The notes under the pieces were generated by a model. It did no database searches and was not told the origin of the DNA. It saw nothing but the letters and a program-made list of their open reading frames with translations. From CAZMNF01 sp964567595 (GTDB lineage: Bacteria > Bipolaricaulota > Bipolaricaulia > RBG-16-55-9): a stretch of DNA of 64,000 bases. Both the position numbers and the translations under genes were made by a program. Below are positions 24,346 through 33,069 of the stretch, one piece after another (position 1 is the first letter of the stretch; every line of letters starts with the position of its first letter). The stretch is taken from contig CAZMNF010000004.1 in assembly GCA_964567595.1 (NCBI GenBank), forward strand, positions 1 to 64,000, written 5' to 3'.

Positions 24346-26061
24346 TTACATGCGCTCCGGTGCGCTCATGCCGATCAGCGCGAGCCCCGTGGCGAGCACG
24401 GTCTGCGCGCTTTTCACCAGCGCCAACCGTGCCCCTTCGAGCTCCGCGTCCTCGCCGAGGACGCGACAGGTGTCGTAGAATTTGTTGACGACCGCGGCCA
24501 GGTCGCCCAAATACGCCGCGACCGTGAAGGGATCGTACGTCGCCGCCGCGTGGTGGACTCTATCAGGGAACTGCTCGATCCACTTGGCGAGAGCGACCTC
24601 ATTGCGCTCGGTCAATCGCGCGTAGGCAGGCGCGTCCGGGACCTCGCGATCGGCCTTGCGGAGGACGCCGGCCATGCGGGCGTGCGTATATTGGATGTAG
24701 GGCCCGCTCTTGCCCTCGAAGTTGACCACGTCCTCCCAGCGGAAGTTGATGTCGTGCGTGCGCGAGCGGCTGATCGTGGCGTAGATGACAGCACTTACGC
24801 CCACGTCATGGGCGATCTGCTCGCGCTCGGCTTCAGGCAGATCGGCAACCTTGGCCACGTCCTCAATGATTTCGCGGGTCCGGGCGATCGCCTGTTGTGC
24901 CACGTCCTCGAAGAACACGACGCGGCCCTTGCGAGTCGACATGCGCTGGTCCTCGAAGAGCACGACGCCGAAGGCGACATGAACCAGGCGCTCGGCCCAG
25001 TCGTAGCCCATCTTCGCCAAGGCCTCGAAGAACTGCTGGAAGTGCAGCGATTGGCCCGCGTCGACGACGTAGAGCTTCCAGTCGAACGCGTACTGCTGCT
25101 GATGGTAAATGGCAGCACAGAGATCCCGCGTGGCGTAGACCGTGGCGCCGTCGCGCTTGCGCAACATCAACGGCGGTCGGTCGGCGTCGGTGTCCGCCTC
25201 GAGCGGAATGACGATCGCGCCCTCGCTCTCCTGGGCAATGCCCTCCTCCATTAGGCGATCGATCAGCGGGCTCGCCTGGTCGCGGTAGGCGCTCTCGCCG
25301 CGGATCTCTTCGAATTCGATGCCGAGCATGTCGTAGTAGGCGCGAAACGCCTCGAGGCTCTGCCCGACGAACCATTCCCACAGTTCCGTCGCTTCCGCGT
25401 CGCCGGCCTCCAGCTTCTGGAACCAATGGCGGGCCTCGGCCTCCAGCTCGGGGGTCGTCTCCGCTTCCTCGTGGAACGTCACATAGAGCCGAAAGAGCTC
25501 GTAGACGCGATCCGCTTCGACCTGCTCGCGCGAGCCCCAACGCTTGTAGGCCGCAATCAGCGCGCCGAACTGCTTGCCCCAGTCCCCCAAGTAGTTGACG
25601 CCGACGACGTCGTAGCCCAAATGACGGTGGATCAGCTTGAGCGTGTGCCCGAGCACCGTCGAGCGCAGGTGGCCGACGCTGAACGGCCGGGCGATGTTCG
25701 GGGACGAATAGTCGATGACGACCGTCTGGTTCGCGCCCTCGTCGCTGCCGCCGTAGCGCTCGCCCTCCTTGAGGACGCGACCGACGACGTGGCGCATCAG
25801 CTCGCCCCGAGCCACGGTCACGTTCAGATAGGGGCCGGCCGCTTGCGCATCCCGGATGGGCTCGCCCACGATCGCCTCGGCGAGCTCTTGGGCGATCTCG
25901 GCGGGGGCGCGCCGCAGCCGCTGGGCCAAGGCGAAGCACGGCAGCGCGTAGTCGCCCATGCTGTCGTCGGGCGGCGTCGTCATCAGCCCACGGACGTCCG
26001 CGGCCGGCATGTCCAAAACGCCGCCGACGCGCCGGGCGATCTCGTCAACGAGTGGATTCAT
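24346..26061 (-). CDS. argS: arginyl-tRNA synthetase
   Basis: This is a 571-residue class I synthetase. An N-terminal Add-1 domain precedes the HIGH-type motif SVGHLRST near residue 127. The KMSKS-like motif MSTRKG follows, with the DALR anticodon-binding domain at the C-terminus ending GLALIGMSAPERM, which is typical of ArgS. It starts 17 bases after spoVS and is probably co-transcribed with it and ftsY. Confidence 0.96.
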   Translation of the reverse strand: MNPLVDEIARRVGGVLDMPAADVRGLMTTPPDDSMGDYALPCFALAQRLRRAPAEIAQELAEAIVGEPIRDAQAAGPYLNVTVARGELMRHVVGRVLKEGERYGGSDEGANQTVVIDYSSPNIARPFSVGHLRSTVLGHTLKLIHRHLGYDVVGVNYLGDWGKQFGALIAAYKRWGSREQVEADRVYELFRLYVTFHEEAETTPELEAEARHWFQKLEAGDAEATELWEWFVGQSLEAFRAYYDMLGIEFEEIRGESAYRDQASPLIDRLMEEGIAQESEGAIVIPLEADTDADRPPLMLRKRDGATVYATRDLCAAIYHQQQYAFDWKLYVVDAGQSLHFQQFFEALAKMGYDWAERLVHVAFGVVLFEDQRMSTRKGRVVFFEDVAQQAIARTREIIEDVAKVADLPEAEREQIAHDVGVSAVIYATISRSRTHDINFRWEDVVNFEGKSGPYIQYTHARMAGVLRKADREVPDAPAYARLTERNEVALAKWIEQFPDRVHHAAATYDPFTVAAYLGDLAAVVNKFYDTCRVLGEDAELEGARLALVKSAQTVLATGLALIGMSAPERM

Positions 26062-26078
26062 AGGCGTTCAGGGTCACG

Positions 26079-26345
26079 TTAAGACGGCCGATACTCCACG
26101 AAAAACCGCATCGCCGTCCGTTCGCGGCTGTCGATCTCGATCTCGATAAACCCCGGCGTCATGATCAAGTCCTGACCCTCGCGGTCGACATCGCGACGGG
26201 CGATCGCAATGGCTTTCGCCGCTTGGTTGACGGCCCCCGCGCCAATGGCATGCGCTTCCACGATCGGGTTGCTCTCCAACGCGCTGGTCAGGGCGCGGGC
26301 CACCGCGTTCGGGTTGGACGTCGAGGCGATCTTGAGCACTTCCAT
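26079..26345 (-). CDS. spoVS: stage V sporulation protein S family protein
   Basis: This is an 88-residue Alba-like nucleic-acid-binding protein. It matches SpoVS from MEVLKIASTSNPNAVARALT to the C-terminal FFVEYRPS. The family is essential for coat assembly in Bacillus but also occurs in non-spore-formers, so presence does not prove sporulation. The ribosome site AGGAGG is strong. It lies directly before argS. Confidence 0.9.
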   Translation of the reverse strand: MEVLKIASTSNPNAVARALTSALESNPIVEAHAIGAGAVNQAAKAIAIARRDVDREGQDLIMTPGFIEIEIDSRERTAMRFFVEYRPS

Positions 26346-26452
26346 GGTTCCTCCTTCTCATCCCCACCGTTATGGACGCCCCGCGTCGGGACGCGAGGTT
26401 GTGACGATGGCGAGCGTCGATGGCCACAGCTGAGCCACCGAGCTCACCTCCA

Positions 26453-27433
26453 TCATCGGTTGCGACCGACCGCGAAGTCAAACGTCCGCAGCAGCAAGCG
26501 CTTCATCTCGGAATCGGCCAACCAGGCCAGCCGCGCCTGAGCGCGATCGACGCACGCCTGCGCGCGCTCCCGCAATTGCTCCGGGATCCCGTAGGAGCGC
26601 ATGCGATCCATGAGCGCCGCTTGGTCGTCCTCGCCCAGCGGGCCGTTCAGGAGTCGATCCGAGCTGTCCGGCTCGCGGCGGATCAGCTCCAGAAAGGGCC
26701 AGGTGAGCCAGCCGCCGCGCCAGTCGCTCCAGCGCGGCTTGCCCAACGCATCGTCGCCGAAGACGTCGAGCAGGTCATCGATCATTTGATACGCCAGCCC
26801 CAGCTCAACGCCGGCCTCATAGACGTCGGTCCGTCGCTCGCGGTCGAGCTCAGGGTCGCCGACCATCGCCCCCACGGCGCACGCCGCCCCGATCAACACG
26901 GCCGTTTTGCCTTCGTTGACCCGATCGTACTGGGCGTCCGTGGCGACCTCGCCTCGCAGGCTCTCCTGGAGGAGCTCCCCTTCCAGGAGCCGATCAACGG
27001 TATCGATAATCAGCTCTCGAATCTCCTCGCGATGAGGGTTGAGCAGGCCGAACGCCCGCGAAAAGATGAAGTCGCCCTCCAGGATCGCCGAGCGGTTGCT
27101 CGAGCGCTTCCACAGCGACGGACGGTCGCGCCGCTCCTCCGCTCGGTCGATGACGTCGTCGTGGGCGAGCGTCGCCATGTGGATCAGCTCAACGACCGTC
27201 GCCAACTCCAGGGCGTCGCGTTGCGGCCCACGCTCGCCCAAGAGCTTGTAGAGCAGGACCGAAAGGGCCGGGCGGAAGCGCTTGCCGCCGCTGTCAAGCG
27301 CGTACCGGCCCAGCTCCGCCACAGCCGGCACGTCCGAGTCGAGCCGCTCGCGGAGGATCGCCTCGATCTCGCCGAGCTCGTCGCGAACGTAGGGAGCGCC
27401 TTGAGCGATCAGCGGGTTTGCGGTTGCGGTCAT
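26453..27433 (-). CDS. polyprenyl diphosphate synthase family protein
   Basis: This is a 326-residue trans-prenyltransferase making long-chain isoprenoid diphosphate, probably the menaquinone tail given the MenA gene next door. GGKRFRP is at about 49-55 and the first Asp-rich motif DDVID at about 92-96. The second Asp motif DDLLD is present, but the next loop reads GKPRWSDWRGGWLTWP. It lacks the usual GKP-x-G-D...GK-x-T-x-P lysine, an unusual departure that may change activity. The start is ATG 27433; a much longer in-frame upstream extension runs through the divergent menA gene and is rejected. Confidence 0.83.
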   Translation of the reverse strand: MTATANPLIAQGAPYVRDELGEIEAILRERLDSDVPAVAELGRYALDSGGKRFRPALSVLLYKLLGERGPQRDALELATVVELIHMATLAHDDVIDRAEERRDRPSLWKRSSNRSAILEGDFIFSRAFGLLNPHREEIRELIIDTVDRLLEGELLQESLRGEVATDAQYDRVNEGKTAVLIGAACAVGAMVGDPELDRERRTDVYEAGVELGLAYQMIDDLLDVFGDDALGKPRWSDWRGGWLTWPFLELIRREPDSSDRLLNGPLGEDDQAALMDRMRSYGIPEQLRERAQACVDRAQARLAWLADSEMKRLLLRTFDFAVGRNR

Positions 27434-27463
27434 GGCGTTTATCAACTCGTTGGCAGCGATCCG

Positions 27464-27493
27464 ATTGTACTCGGGAAGGCACGCGGCGTGCAA
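27464..27493 (-). promoter_or_regulatory. promoter of the polyprenyl synthase gene
   Basis: On the minus strand, TTGCAC (27493-27488), an 18-base spacer and TACAAT (27469-27464). It is back-to-back with the menA promoter. Confidence 0.5.
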
Positions 27494-27506
27494 AAGCTGA
27501 GCTCGC

Positions 27507-27535
27507 TTGCGTCCGGGTCCCCCGTGCGCTATAAA
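27507..27535 (+). promoter_or_regulatory. promoter of menA-CPBP genes
   Basis: TTGCGT (27507-27512) and TATAAA (27530-27535) have 17-base spacing. The start at about 27542 gives a leader of under 10 bases. Confidence 0.6.
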
Positions 27536-27550
27536 CGTCCCGATATCGCT

Positions 27551-28480
27551 ATGCCGACCCATCAAGGCACCAACGCCCAACCCGACCTCAGGACGCTCGT
27601 ATTGGCCACGCGGCCATGGTCGTTCGCCATGACCGCCATCTCCGTCACGAGCGCGGCCCTGATCGCCCTGCCGACGTTCAGCGTCGGGCTCTATGTTATC
27701 ACGCTGCTCGGCATGGTCCTCGCTCACGCCGCAACGAACCTCATCAACGACTATTACGACGTCAAATTCGGCATCGACCAGCCCGATGCCCCGACGGCCC
27801 GCTACCGCCCGCATCCGCTCGTCGAAGGCACACTGAAGGCCCATCACGTGATGACGGAGTCGGTGGTGCTGTACGCGCTCGCTGGCCTGATCGGCGTTTA
27901 TCTGTTGATCATTCGCGGCTGGCCCATCGCGCTGTTGGCGATCATCGGCGGAATTGCCAGCGTCACCTACACCGCGACGCCCGTGCAGTACAAATACCGC
28001 GGATTGGGCGAGCTGTCCGTCTTCGTGATGTGGGGCCCGCTCATGATGCTGGGCAGCCACTACGTCCAGACGAACTCCTTCGCCCAAGCGGGTGAGGTGT
28101 TGTGGGTCTCACTGCCGGTCGGCATCTGGGTCGCGCTCGTGCTGTTGGCCAACAACCTCAAGGACATCGAGTATGACCGCCGCAAGGGCGCGGAGACGCT
28201 CGGCACGCTGCTGGGACGTGAGGGGGCGCTCGGGCTGTTCATGGCGCTCGTGGTGATGATCTATCTCGTGAGCGTCTTGGCCATCGTCGCGGGCGCGCTG
28301 CCCATCTGGAGCCTGCTCGTCCTTCTGTCCGCGCCACAGGCCTATAAAGAACTGTGCGACCTGCGCGACGCTGACGAGATTCCCGTGGACGCCGATCCTC
28401 GTACGGCCCAGCTGTCCACGCGATACGGCCTGCTGCTGGTCGGGTCGCTGATCCTGAACGCGATCGTCCCCCTCCCATGA
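27551..28480 (+). CDS. menA: UbiA-family prenyltransferase (MenA-like)
   Basis: This is a 309-residue integral membrane prenyltransferase with about eight helices. The first Asp motif is NLINDYYDVKFGID (63-76) and the second DIEYDRRKGAETLG, both needed for Mg-diphosphate binding. The pattern fits 1,4-dihydroxy-2-naphthoate polyprenyltransferase of menaquinone synthesis. The start is ATG 27551; there is almost no leader. It overlaps the CPBP gene by four bases. Confidence 0.85.
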   Translation: MPTHQGTNAQPDLRTLVLATRPWSFAMTAISVTSAALIALPTFSVGLYVITLLGMVLAHAATNLINDYYDVKFGIDQPDAPTARYRPHPLVEGTLKAHHVMTESVVLYALAGLIGVYLLIIRGWPIALLAIIGGIASVTYTATPVQYKYRGLGELSVFVMWGPLMMLGSHYVQTNSFAQAGEVLWVSLPVGIWVALVLLANNLKDIEYDRRKGAETLGTLLGREGALGLFMALVVMIYLVSVLAIVAGALPIWSLLVLLSAPQAYKELCDLRDADEIPVDADPRTAQLSTRYGLLLVGSLILNAIVPLP

Positions 28481-29109
28481 CCTCATCGCGCTCCTCAGCC
28501 GGCTTGATCATCGCCTCGCTCGGGCTCGCGTTTGCGCTCTGGTACGCCGTATTCGGCTGGAGCAACGGAATATTCTGGGTCAAGATCGCGCTGGCGGCGG
28601 CCATCTTGGCCGCGATCTCGCTCGCCGTTATGGGCGACGCCCGCGTCCAGCTGCGGGGCATCAAGGCCCGCGACGTCAAGTTGGGCCTCGGATCGGCCGC
28701 GTTGCTCTACGCCGTCTTCTGGGTGGGCCAGCTCGTTTTGACCGCGCTCTTCCCCGAGGCCGCCGACAGCGAAATCGGGCGCGTCTACGCCCCGCGGGAC
28801 GAGACGTCGCTGTGGATCATCGCGGCGCTGTTGTTGTTCGTGACGGGCCCGTCCGAAGAGATCTACTGGCGCGGCTACTTGCAGCGCGTGCTCATGCAAC
28901 GGGCCGGACCGGCCATGGGCTGGATCCTCGCAACGGCCGCGTACGCGCTCGTCCACATCTGGACGCTCAACGTGCCGCTCATCCTGGCGGCGTTCACGGC
29001 GGGGCTCGTCTGGGGCTGGATCTATCTTATGGAACGCCGGCTGTTGCCCGTGATCATCTCGCACGCGGTCTGGAGCGTGGCGATCTTCGTCTTCCTGCCC
29101 GTTCACTAA
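28477..29109 (+). CDS. CPBP family intramembrane metalloprotease
   Basis: This is a 210-residue membrane protein. CAAX protease motifs are EEIYWRGYLQR (EExxxR), a second His in YALVHIW, and SHAVWS near the C-terminus. In bacteria the family covers prenyl-protein proteases and bacteriocin self-immunity proteins. The substrate is unknown; pairing with an isoprenoid transferase by a 4-base ATGA overlap is suggestive only. Confidence 0.85.
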   Translation: MTSSRSSAGLIIASLGLAFALWYAVFGWSNGIFWVKIALAAAILAAISLAVMGDARVQLRGIKARDVKLGLGSAALLYAVFWVGQLVLTALFPEAADSEIGRVYAPRDETSLWIIAALLLFVTGPSEEIYWRGYLQRVLMQRAGPAMGWILATAAYALVHIWTLNVPLILAAFTAGLVWGWIYLMERRLLPVIISHAVWSVAIFVFLPVH

Positions 29110-29202
29110 TCGCCGCGGGGATCAAGCGATGGCAATCGCCGTCCGACGAACGCTATCCTGAAGGCGTTCATTCATCGACGCAACCATGGAGGAGGCAACC
29201 CT

Positions 29203-30366
29203 GTGACCCATCACCCATCCTTTCAGGAAGAACATCGCATCCTGCGACGATCGGTCCGGAAGTTCGTCGACGAGGAACTCAACCCGCACGTCGACACCTG
29301 GGAAGCCGAGGGCCGTCTCCCCAAGGACGTATTCCGGAAACTGGGCGAGCTCGGCCTGCTCGGCATCCGCTATCCCGAAGCCTATGGCGGCGCCGACGGC
29401 GACATCTGGAGCACGGTCGTGTTCTGTGAAGAACTGGGCCGCTGCCGCTCGCGCGGGCTGACGATGAGCGTGTTGGTCCAGACCGACATGGCCTCGCCGT
29501 ACCTCGCCAAATACGGCAGCGATCACGTCAAAGAGCAGTTCCTGGCGCCGCTGGTCCACGGCCAGAAGGTCGGAGCGATCGTGCTGAGCGAGCCGGACGT
29601 CGGCTCGGACCTGGCCAACATGCGCACCACTGCCCGGCGCGAGGGCGATCACTTCGTTCTCAATGGGAACAAGACCTACATCACCAACGCGCTCAACGCC
29701 GACCTGTTCACGGTGGCAGCCAAGACCGACCCGGATGCCGGCAAGCGTGGCGTCAGCATCTTCGTTGTGGAGCGCGACGCCGACGGGTTCTCCATCGAGT
29801 CGATGAAGAAGAAGCTGGGCATGCACGCTTCCGACACGGGGGAACTGACCTTCGAGGAGACGCCCGTTCCCGCGGCCAACCTCGTCGGCGAGGAAAACCA
29901 GGGCTTCTACTACGTCATGGACAGCCTGCAGAACGAGCGCTTTGTCGCCTGCGTGGCCATGACGGCGGCGGCGCAGCAGGCCATCGAGGACGCGACCGAA
30001 TTCGCGCAACACCGCGACGTCCAGGGACAGAAGCTGTCGGATTACCAAGTGACGCGTCACAAACTGGCCTATCTCCAGACGCGGGTCGAGGCGGCACGGC
30101 GGCTGACGTATTACGCGGCCGAGCTCTACGACCAAGGCGAGGACTGGACGACGGCGGTGTCGATGTGCAAGGCGTTCTGCGCCGAGGTCGCCAACGAGGT
30201 GGCCGACGAGTGCCTCCAGATCCACGGCGGCGCCGGCTACATCGAGGAATACGACATCCCGCGGCTGTACCGCGACCTGCGCCTCTGGAAGATCGGGGCC
30301 GGCACCACCGAGGTCATGAACGAGATCATCGCCAAACGGATGGGCGTTTCATCGGGCAAAACCTGA
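29203..30366 (+). CDS. acyl-CoA dehydrogenase
   Basis: This is a 387-residue FAD enzyme for alpha,beta-desaturation of acyl-CoA. It contains the helical N-terminal domain, the beta domain with LSEPDVGSDLANMRTTA, and the C-terminal helical domain with QIHGGAGYIEEYDIPRLYRD. The Glu in YIEEYDIPR is in the place used as catalytic base by short/branched or glutaryl-CoA types. The start GTG 29203 follows GGAGGAGG. The chain length of the substrate is not deducible. Confidence 0.92.
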   Translation: MTHHPSFQEEHRILRRSVRKFVDEELNPHVDTWEAEGRLPKDVFRKLGELGLLGIRYPEAYGGADGDIWSTVVFCEELGRCRSRGLTMSVLVQTDMASPYLAKYGSDHVKEQFLAPLVHGQKVGAIVLSEPDVGSDLANMRTTARREGDHFVLNGNKTYITNALNADLFTVAAKTDPDAGKRGVSIFVVERDADGFSIESMKKKLGMHASDTGELTFEETPVPAANLVGEENQGFYYVMDSLQNERFVACVAMTAAAQQAIEDATEFAQHRDVQGQKLSDYQVTRHKLAYLQTRVEAARRLTYYAAELYDQGEDWTTAVSMCKAFCAEVANEVADECLQIHGGAGYIEEYDIPRLYRDLRLWKIGAGTTEVMNEIIAKRMGVSSGKT

Positions 30367-30575
30367 CTCGTTGCCGATCGTCAATGATTGGCGACCGCGA
30401 TCAAGGCAAGGGGGCCCGCGGCACCCCGCTCAGCCAGCGCGTGGCCCCCATGTCGCTGGCCGAGCCGACGGTGGGAGGCAGCGGCAAGCAGCCAAGCTCC
30501 CGCCGAGTATCCTGCCGTCCTGGATCCGGCGCTCAACGGTGAGTGCCGGACCGAGCGATCTCGGCGGGGGCGCGA

Positions 30576-31604
30576 TCACAACGGCGCCAGGGTGAACACG
30601 ACGGGATAGAGCCCGCCGGAACGAATGTTGCGCTCCGCCAGGGGCGTCAGCTCGTTCATAGCAAACAGGGCGCGGCGCAGCGTCTCCGCTCGCGGCGTCA
30701 GCAGAACGACGCGGCCGTGCTGCGCCACGACCTGGGCCGCGCCATGGAGAAAGCCCGAATACAGCCCCTTGAGATAGCTCGTCTTGCCCATGCGGATGCC
30801 GTAGGGCGGATTGGCCACGATCCGCTCCACGGAGGCGTCCAGATGTTGGGACAAGGCTCGGGCGTCCAGCTCGCGGAACGCGATCCGCTCCTGCACGCCC
30901 GCCGCCTCGGCGTTCCGGCGGGCCCCCTCGAGGAACGACGAATCCACGTCGCCGGCGATGACGCGGACGTCTGGCCAGGCTTGGGCCGCCTCGATGGCGA
31001 TCGTTCCGCCGCCGCAGAACGGATCCAGGAACGTTTCGCCCGGTTGGAGCTCGGCCAAGCGCAACATCGCGTAGGCCAAGGGGGCTTTCGTGCCCGCGGG
31101 GTGGTCAAAGGGGCGGTCGAAGCGCTGCCGGTGGAGCGACTCGTCAGTGGCCTGCACGCTCAGCTCGCAGCGGACGCCGATGACGTCACAGCGGACGTCG
31201 ACGTCGTAGTTCTCCAGGTCGACGTCGGTTCCGTACCGGTCCACGAGGGCTTGGCCGACGACCTCCTGGAGGTCGATCGAGGTGTAGCTGTGCTCGCCCG
31301 AGCGCTGGCCGGTCACGCGGAAGGTGCGCGCCGATGCCATCTCGGGGATGTCGATCGTTCGGACCGCGTCGCGAATCTCGCGCAGGCCCGACGCGTCCGA
31401 CGCGACGCGGAACCCGGTGAGAAATCGGGCAACGTGATACGGCGAGCGGAGCTGGGCGATCCGCGCCTCCGGGGCGTCCGTGTCGACGACCACGCGACCC
31501 CGCATCCCCATCTGTTGGTCCTGGACGCGGGCACGGAGCTTTTCCGTCGCCTCCGCGGCGACGATGTCTTCCAGCCCGGGGTTGGTGGTAAGCAGCCACT
31601 CCAT
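30576..31604 (-). CDS. THUMP-domain RNA N2-guanine methyltransferase (TrmN/RlmL-like)
   Basis: This is a 342-residue SAM-dependent enzyme. An N-terminal THUMP RNA-binding domain (about 1-165) precedes a Rossmann methyltransferase. SAM motif I is FLDPFCGGGTIAIEAA and motif IV NPPYGIRMG, the NPPY form used to methylate exocyclic amines. The target is probably a guanine in tRNA (like Trm14) or 23S rRNA. The start chosen is ATG 31604, where the domain begins with EWLLTTNPGLE. Confidence 0.87.
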   Translation of the reverse strand: MEWLLTTNPGLEDIVAAEATEKLRARVQDQQMGMRGRVVVDTDAPEARIAQLRSPYHVARFLTGFRVASDASGLREIRDAVRTIDIPEMASARTFRVTGQRSGEHSYTSIDLQEVVGQALVDRYGTDVDLENYDVDVRCDVIGVRCELSVQATDESLHRQRFDRPFDHPAGTKAPLAYAMLRLAELQPGETFLDPFCGGGTIAIEAAQAWPDVRVIAGDVDSSFLEGARRNAEAAGVQERIAFRELDARALSQHLDASVERIVANPPYGIRMGKTSYLKGLYSGFLHGAAQVVAQHGRVVLLTPRAETLRRALFAMNELTPLAERNIRSGGLYPVVFTLAPL

Positions 31605-31726
31605 GGACCTATCGTAGGGCATGGCCCGCCCGTCGGCCATGTCGCGCCCTTGCTTGCAAACCGCCGGACCGTCAGGGACGATGGACGAGGCCGCACTTTC
31701 GACCCCATCAACTGAGGTGACCCCCG

Positions 31727-32107
31727 ATGAAGCTGAACGTGATCTACCCGAAGGCGTTTGCGGACGAAGGCCAGGTCAACCTGTCCGCCGTCCCGCCGGA
31801 GCGCGAATTCGAGGAGAACGACGACCACCTTGCCGCGGAAATCCAGCTGCACGACGGGTCCTACTACGTCGGGCTCAATGGCGAGCACAAGATCGGCGTC
31901 TTCCCCACAGAGCCGCGCATGACCGACGGCCACGTCTACGTGCGCCTCGACGTCGAGGGCAACACCGCGACCGTCCACAACTACGGCGGCACCCGCCTGG
32001 GCGAACAGGACTTGGGCCCCGGCGAGTCGGTCTCGCTGGACCAGGGAGACACGCTCGGGTTCCCGCACAAAGGCGAAACGGCCTGGTCCGTCCGCCGGGC
32101 GGAGTGA
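31727..32107 (+). CDS. hypothetical protein, 126 residues
   Basis: This is a small soluble protein without signal or membrane segment, acidic and beta-rich. The C-terminal half (GNTATVHNYGGTRLGEQDLG, then LDQGDTLGF) has the rhythm of an FHA-like beta sandwich ending, but the Arg/Ser/His phosphopeptide residues of FHA are not evident. It has a TGAGGTGA ribosome site and is divergent from the methyltransferase. Function unknown. Confidence 0.65.
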   Translation: MKLNVIYPKAFADEGQVNLSAVPPEREFEENDDHLAAEIQLHDGSYYVGLNGEHKIGVFPTEPRMTDGHVYVRLDVEGNTATVHNYGGTRLGEQDLGPGESVSLDQGDTLGFPHKGETAWSVRRAE

Positions 32108-32141
32108 TGCAGCGCCTCGGGCGTCTGGCAGCAAGCGACGT

Positions 32142-32199
32142 TTGACGAGCCGGGCCAGCAGATGCTACAATAAATGTTGTAGCGTTGAACATCTGGCCC
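32142..32199 (+). promoter_or_regulatory. promoter-like site overlapped by a long inverted repeat
   Basis: TTGACG (32142-32147) and TACAAT (32166-32171) have an 18-base spacer. The -10 box lies inside the perfect repeat CTACAA (32165-32170) / TTGTAG (32177-32182). An outer repeat GGGCCAG...ATG / CATCTGGCCC (32152-32164 / 32190-32199) encloses it. It points toward the end of the minus-strand 32305-32718 gene, with no sense gene after it. Confidence 0.45.
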
Positions 32200-32304
32200 G
32201 TCTCGCACTAACTTCCTAACGCCAACAGGCCGCTCGGACTGCCTTTGTCGCAAGGGCTCGTTTCGTCTTATCTGATGTTCTCGCCAACTTACGATTTGGG
32301 ACAG

Positions 32305-32718
32305 TCAAGACCGGAGCCGACGGAGCGCGTCCTCGACGCGATCCAGAAGCGCCTCCCGTTCCTGACGCAGACGCATCAGGCGCCGCTCGAACTTGCGATG
32401 AACGGACTGGGGGATGTAGTCGGCAGGCAGCTTGGGCTCCTTGCCCCAATAGACCGTCCGGACCCGACCGTCCTGGTCTCGATATGAGGCGTAGGCGTAC
32501 GGGCCGTGCTTCTGGCCTTGATTGCAGCGACAGTTCCGCTTGCCGCAGCGCACGTACTTGAAGTAGAGCTTGGCCTGCGGGGTCATCTCGCGCAACTCCA
32601 ACCGCGCTCGCTCGATCTCCGCGTCCAGCTCGCCCAGACGGGCATCGAGCTCATCGAGCGCCGCCAGGATGGCGCGCCGCATGGAGCTCAGTTGGCTAGG
32701 TTTGGGGTCGTCGGCCAT
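32305..32718 (-). CDS. DUF6788-type small zinc-motif protein
   Basis: This is a 137-residue protein. Helical coiled regions flank a conserved core FKYVRCGKRNCRCNQGQKHG followed by PYAYAS, the CGKxxCRCxxGxxHGPY signature of a small uncharacterised family (DUF6788). The three cysteines and His probably bind zinc. Such genes are scattered and often repeated in genomes that carry them, and a nucleic-acid role is inferred. A promoter TTGTCG-N17-TATCTT lies upstream on the minus strand, about 60 bases before the ATG. Confidence 0.72.
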   Translation of the reverse strand: MADDPKPSQLSSMRRAILAALDELDARLGELDAEIERARLELREMTPQAKLYFKYVRCGKRNCRCNQGQKHGPYAYASYRDQDGRVRTVYWGKEPKLPADYIPQSVHRKFERRLMRLRQEREALLDRVEDALRRLRS

Positions 32719-33069
32719 CGCAAATCTTGGCTATCATGAGCCATCGCGTTCGATACGTTGTCAGCTAAGATAGCGCACGACGCCCTTCACGACAAGCTGC
32801 CACATTCAATGGGCTCAGCGCACGACATCGCCTGATCCAGATCATTCCATCTGCTATTAAGCTGCCCTAAGCTCGAGCCCCTGGCGGTGATCGAGAGCCC
32901 ATGACGTAACCCAACTGATCGCAAGCGCCTTGATCGAGGTCGGCCTCATCTTGTTGGGGTGGCTGAGCTTGCTGTCATGTCTGGTCGATCAGGCGGCCCA
33001 TTTGGACGGGCAGAGGCGCACCGGACAGCATGTGAGAACGCGTGGAACACCGTCTGAGGAGGATGAGCA
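32719..33069. other. 350-base intergenic region
   Basis: It holds the promoter of the DUF6788 gene near its left end and the GAGGAGG ribosome site of the DsbA-like gene at its right end. I see no other coding or RNA signal. Confidence 0.4.

Noticed and set aside
26420..27550. Long N-terminal extension of the menA frame
   Set aside because: It lies antisense over the polyprenyl synthase gene; the prenyltransferase fold begins at the ATG 27551.
27434..28087. Long N-terminal extension of the polyprenyl synthase frame
   Set aside because: It is antisense to menA, Arg/Gln-rich, and the conserved domain starts after ATG 27433.
30543..31715. 390-codon + strand frame
   Set aside because: It is the mirror of the THUMP methyltransferase, rich in Arg/Gly/Val typical of GC-rich antisense frames.
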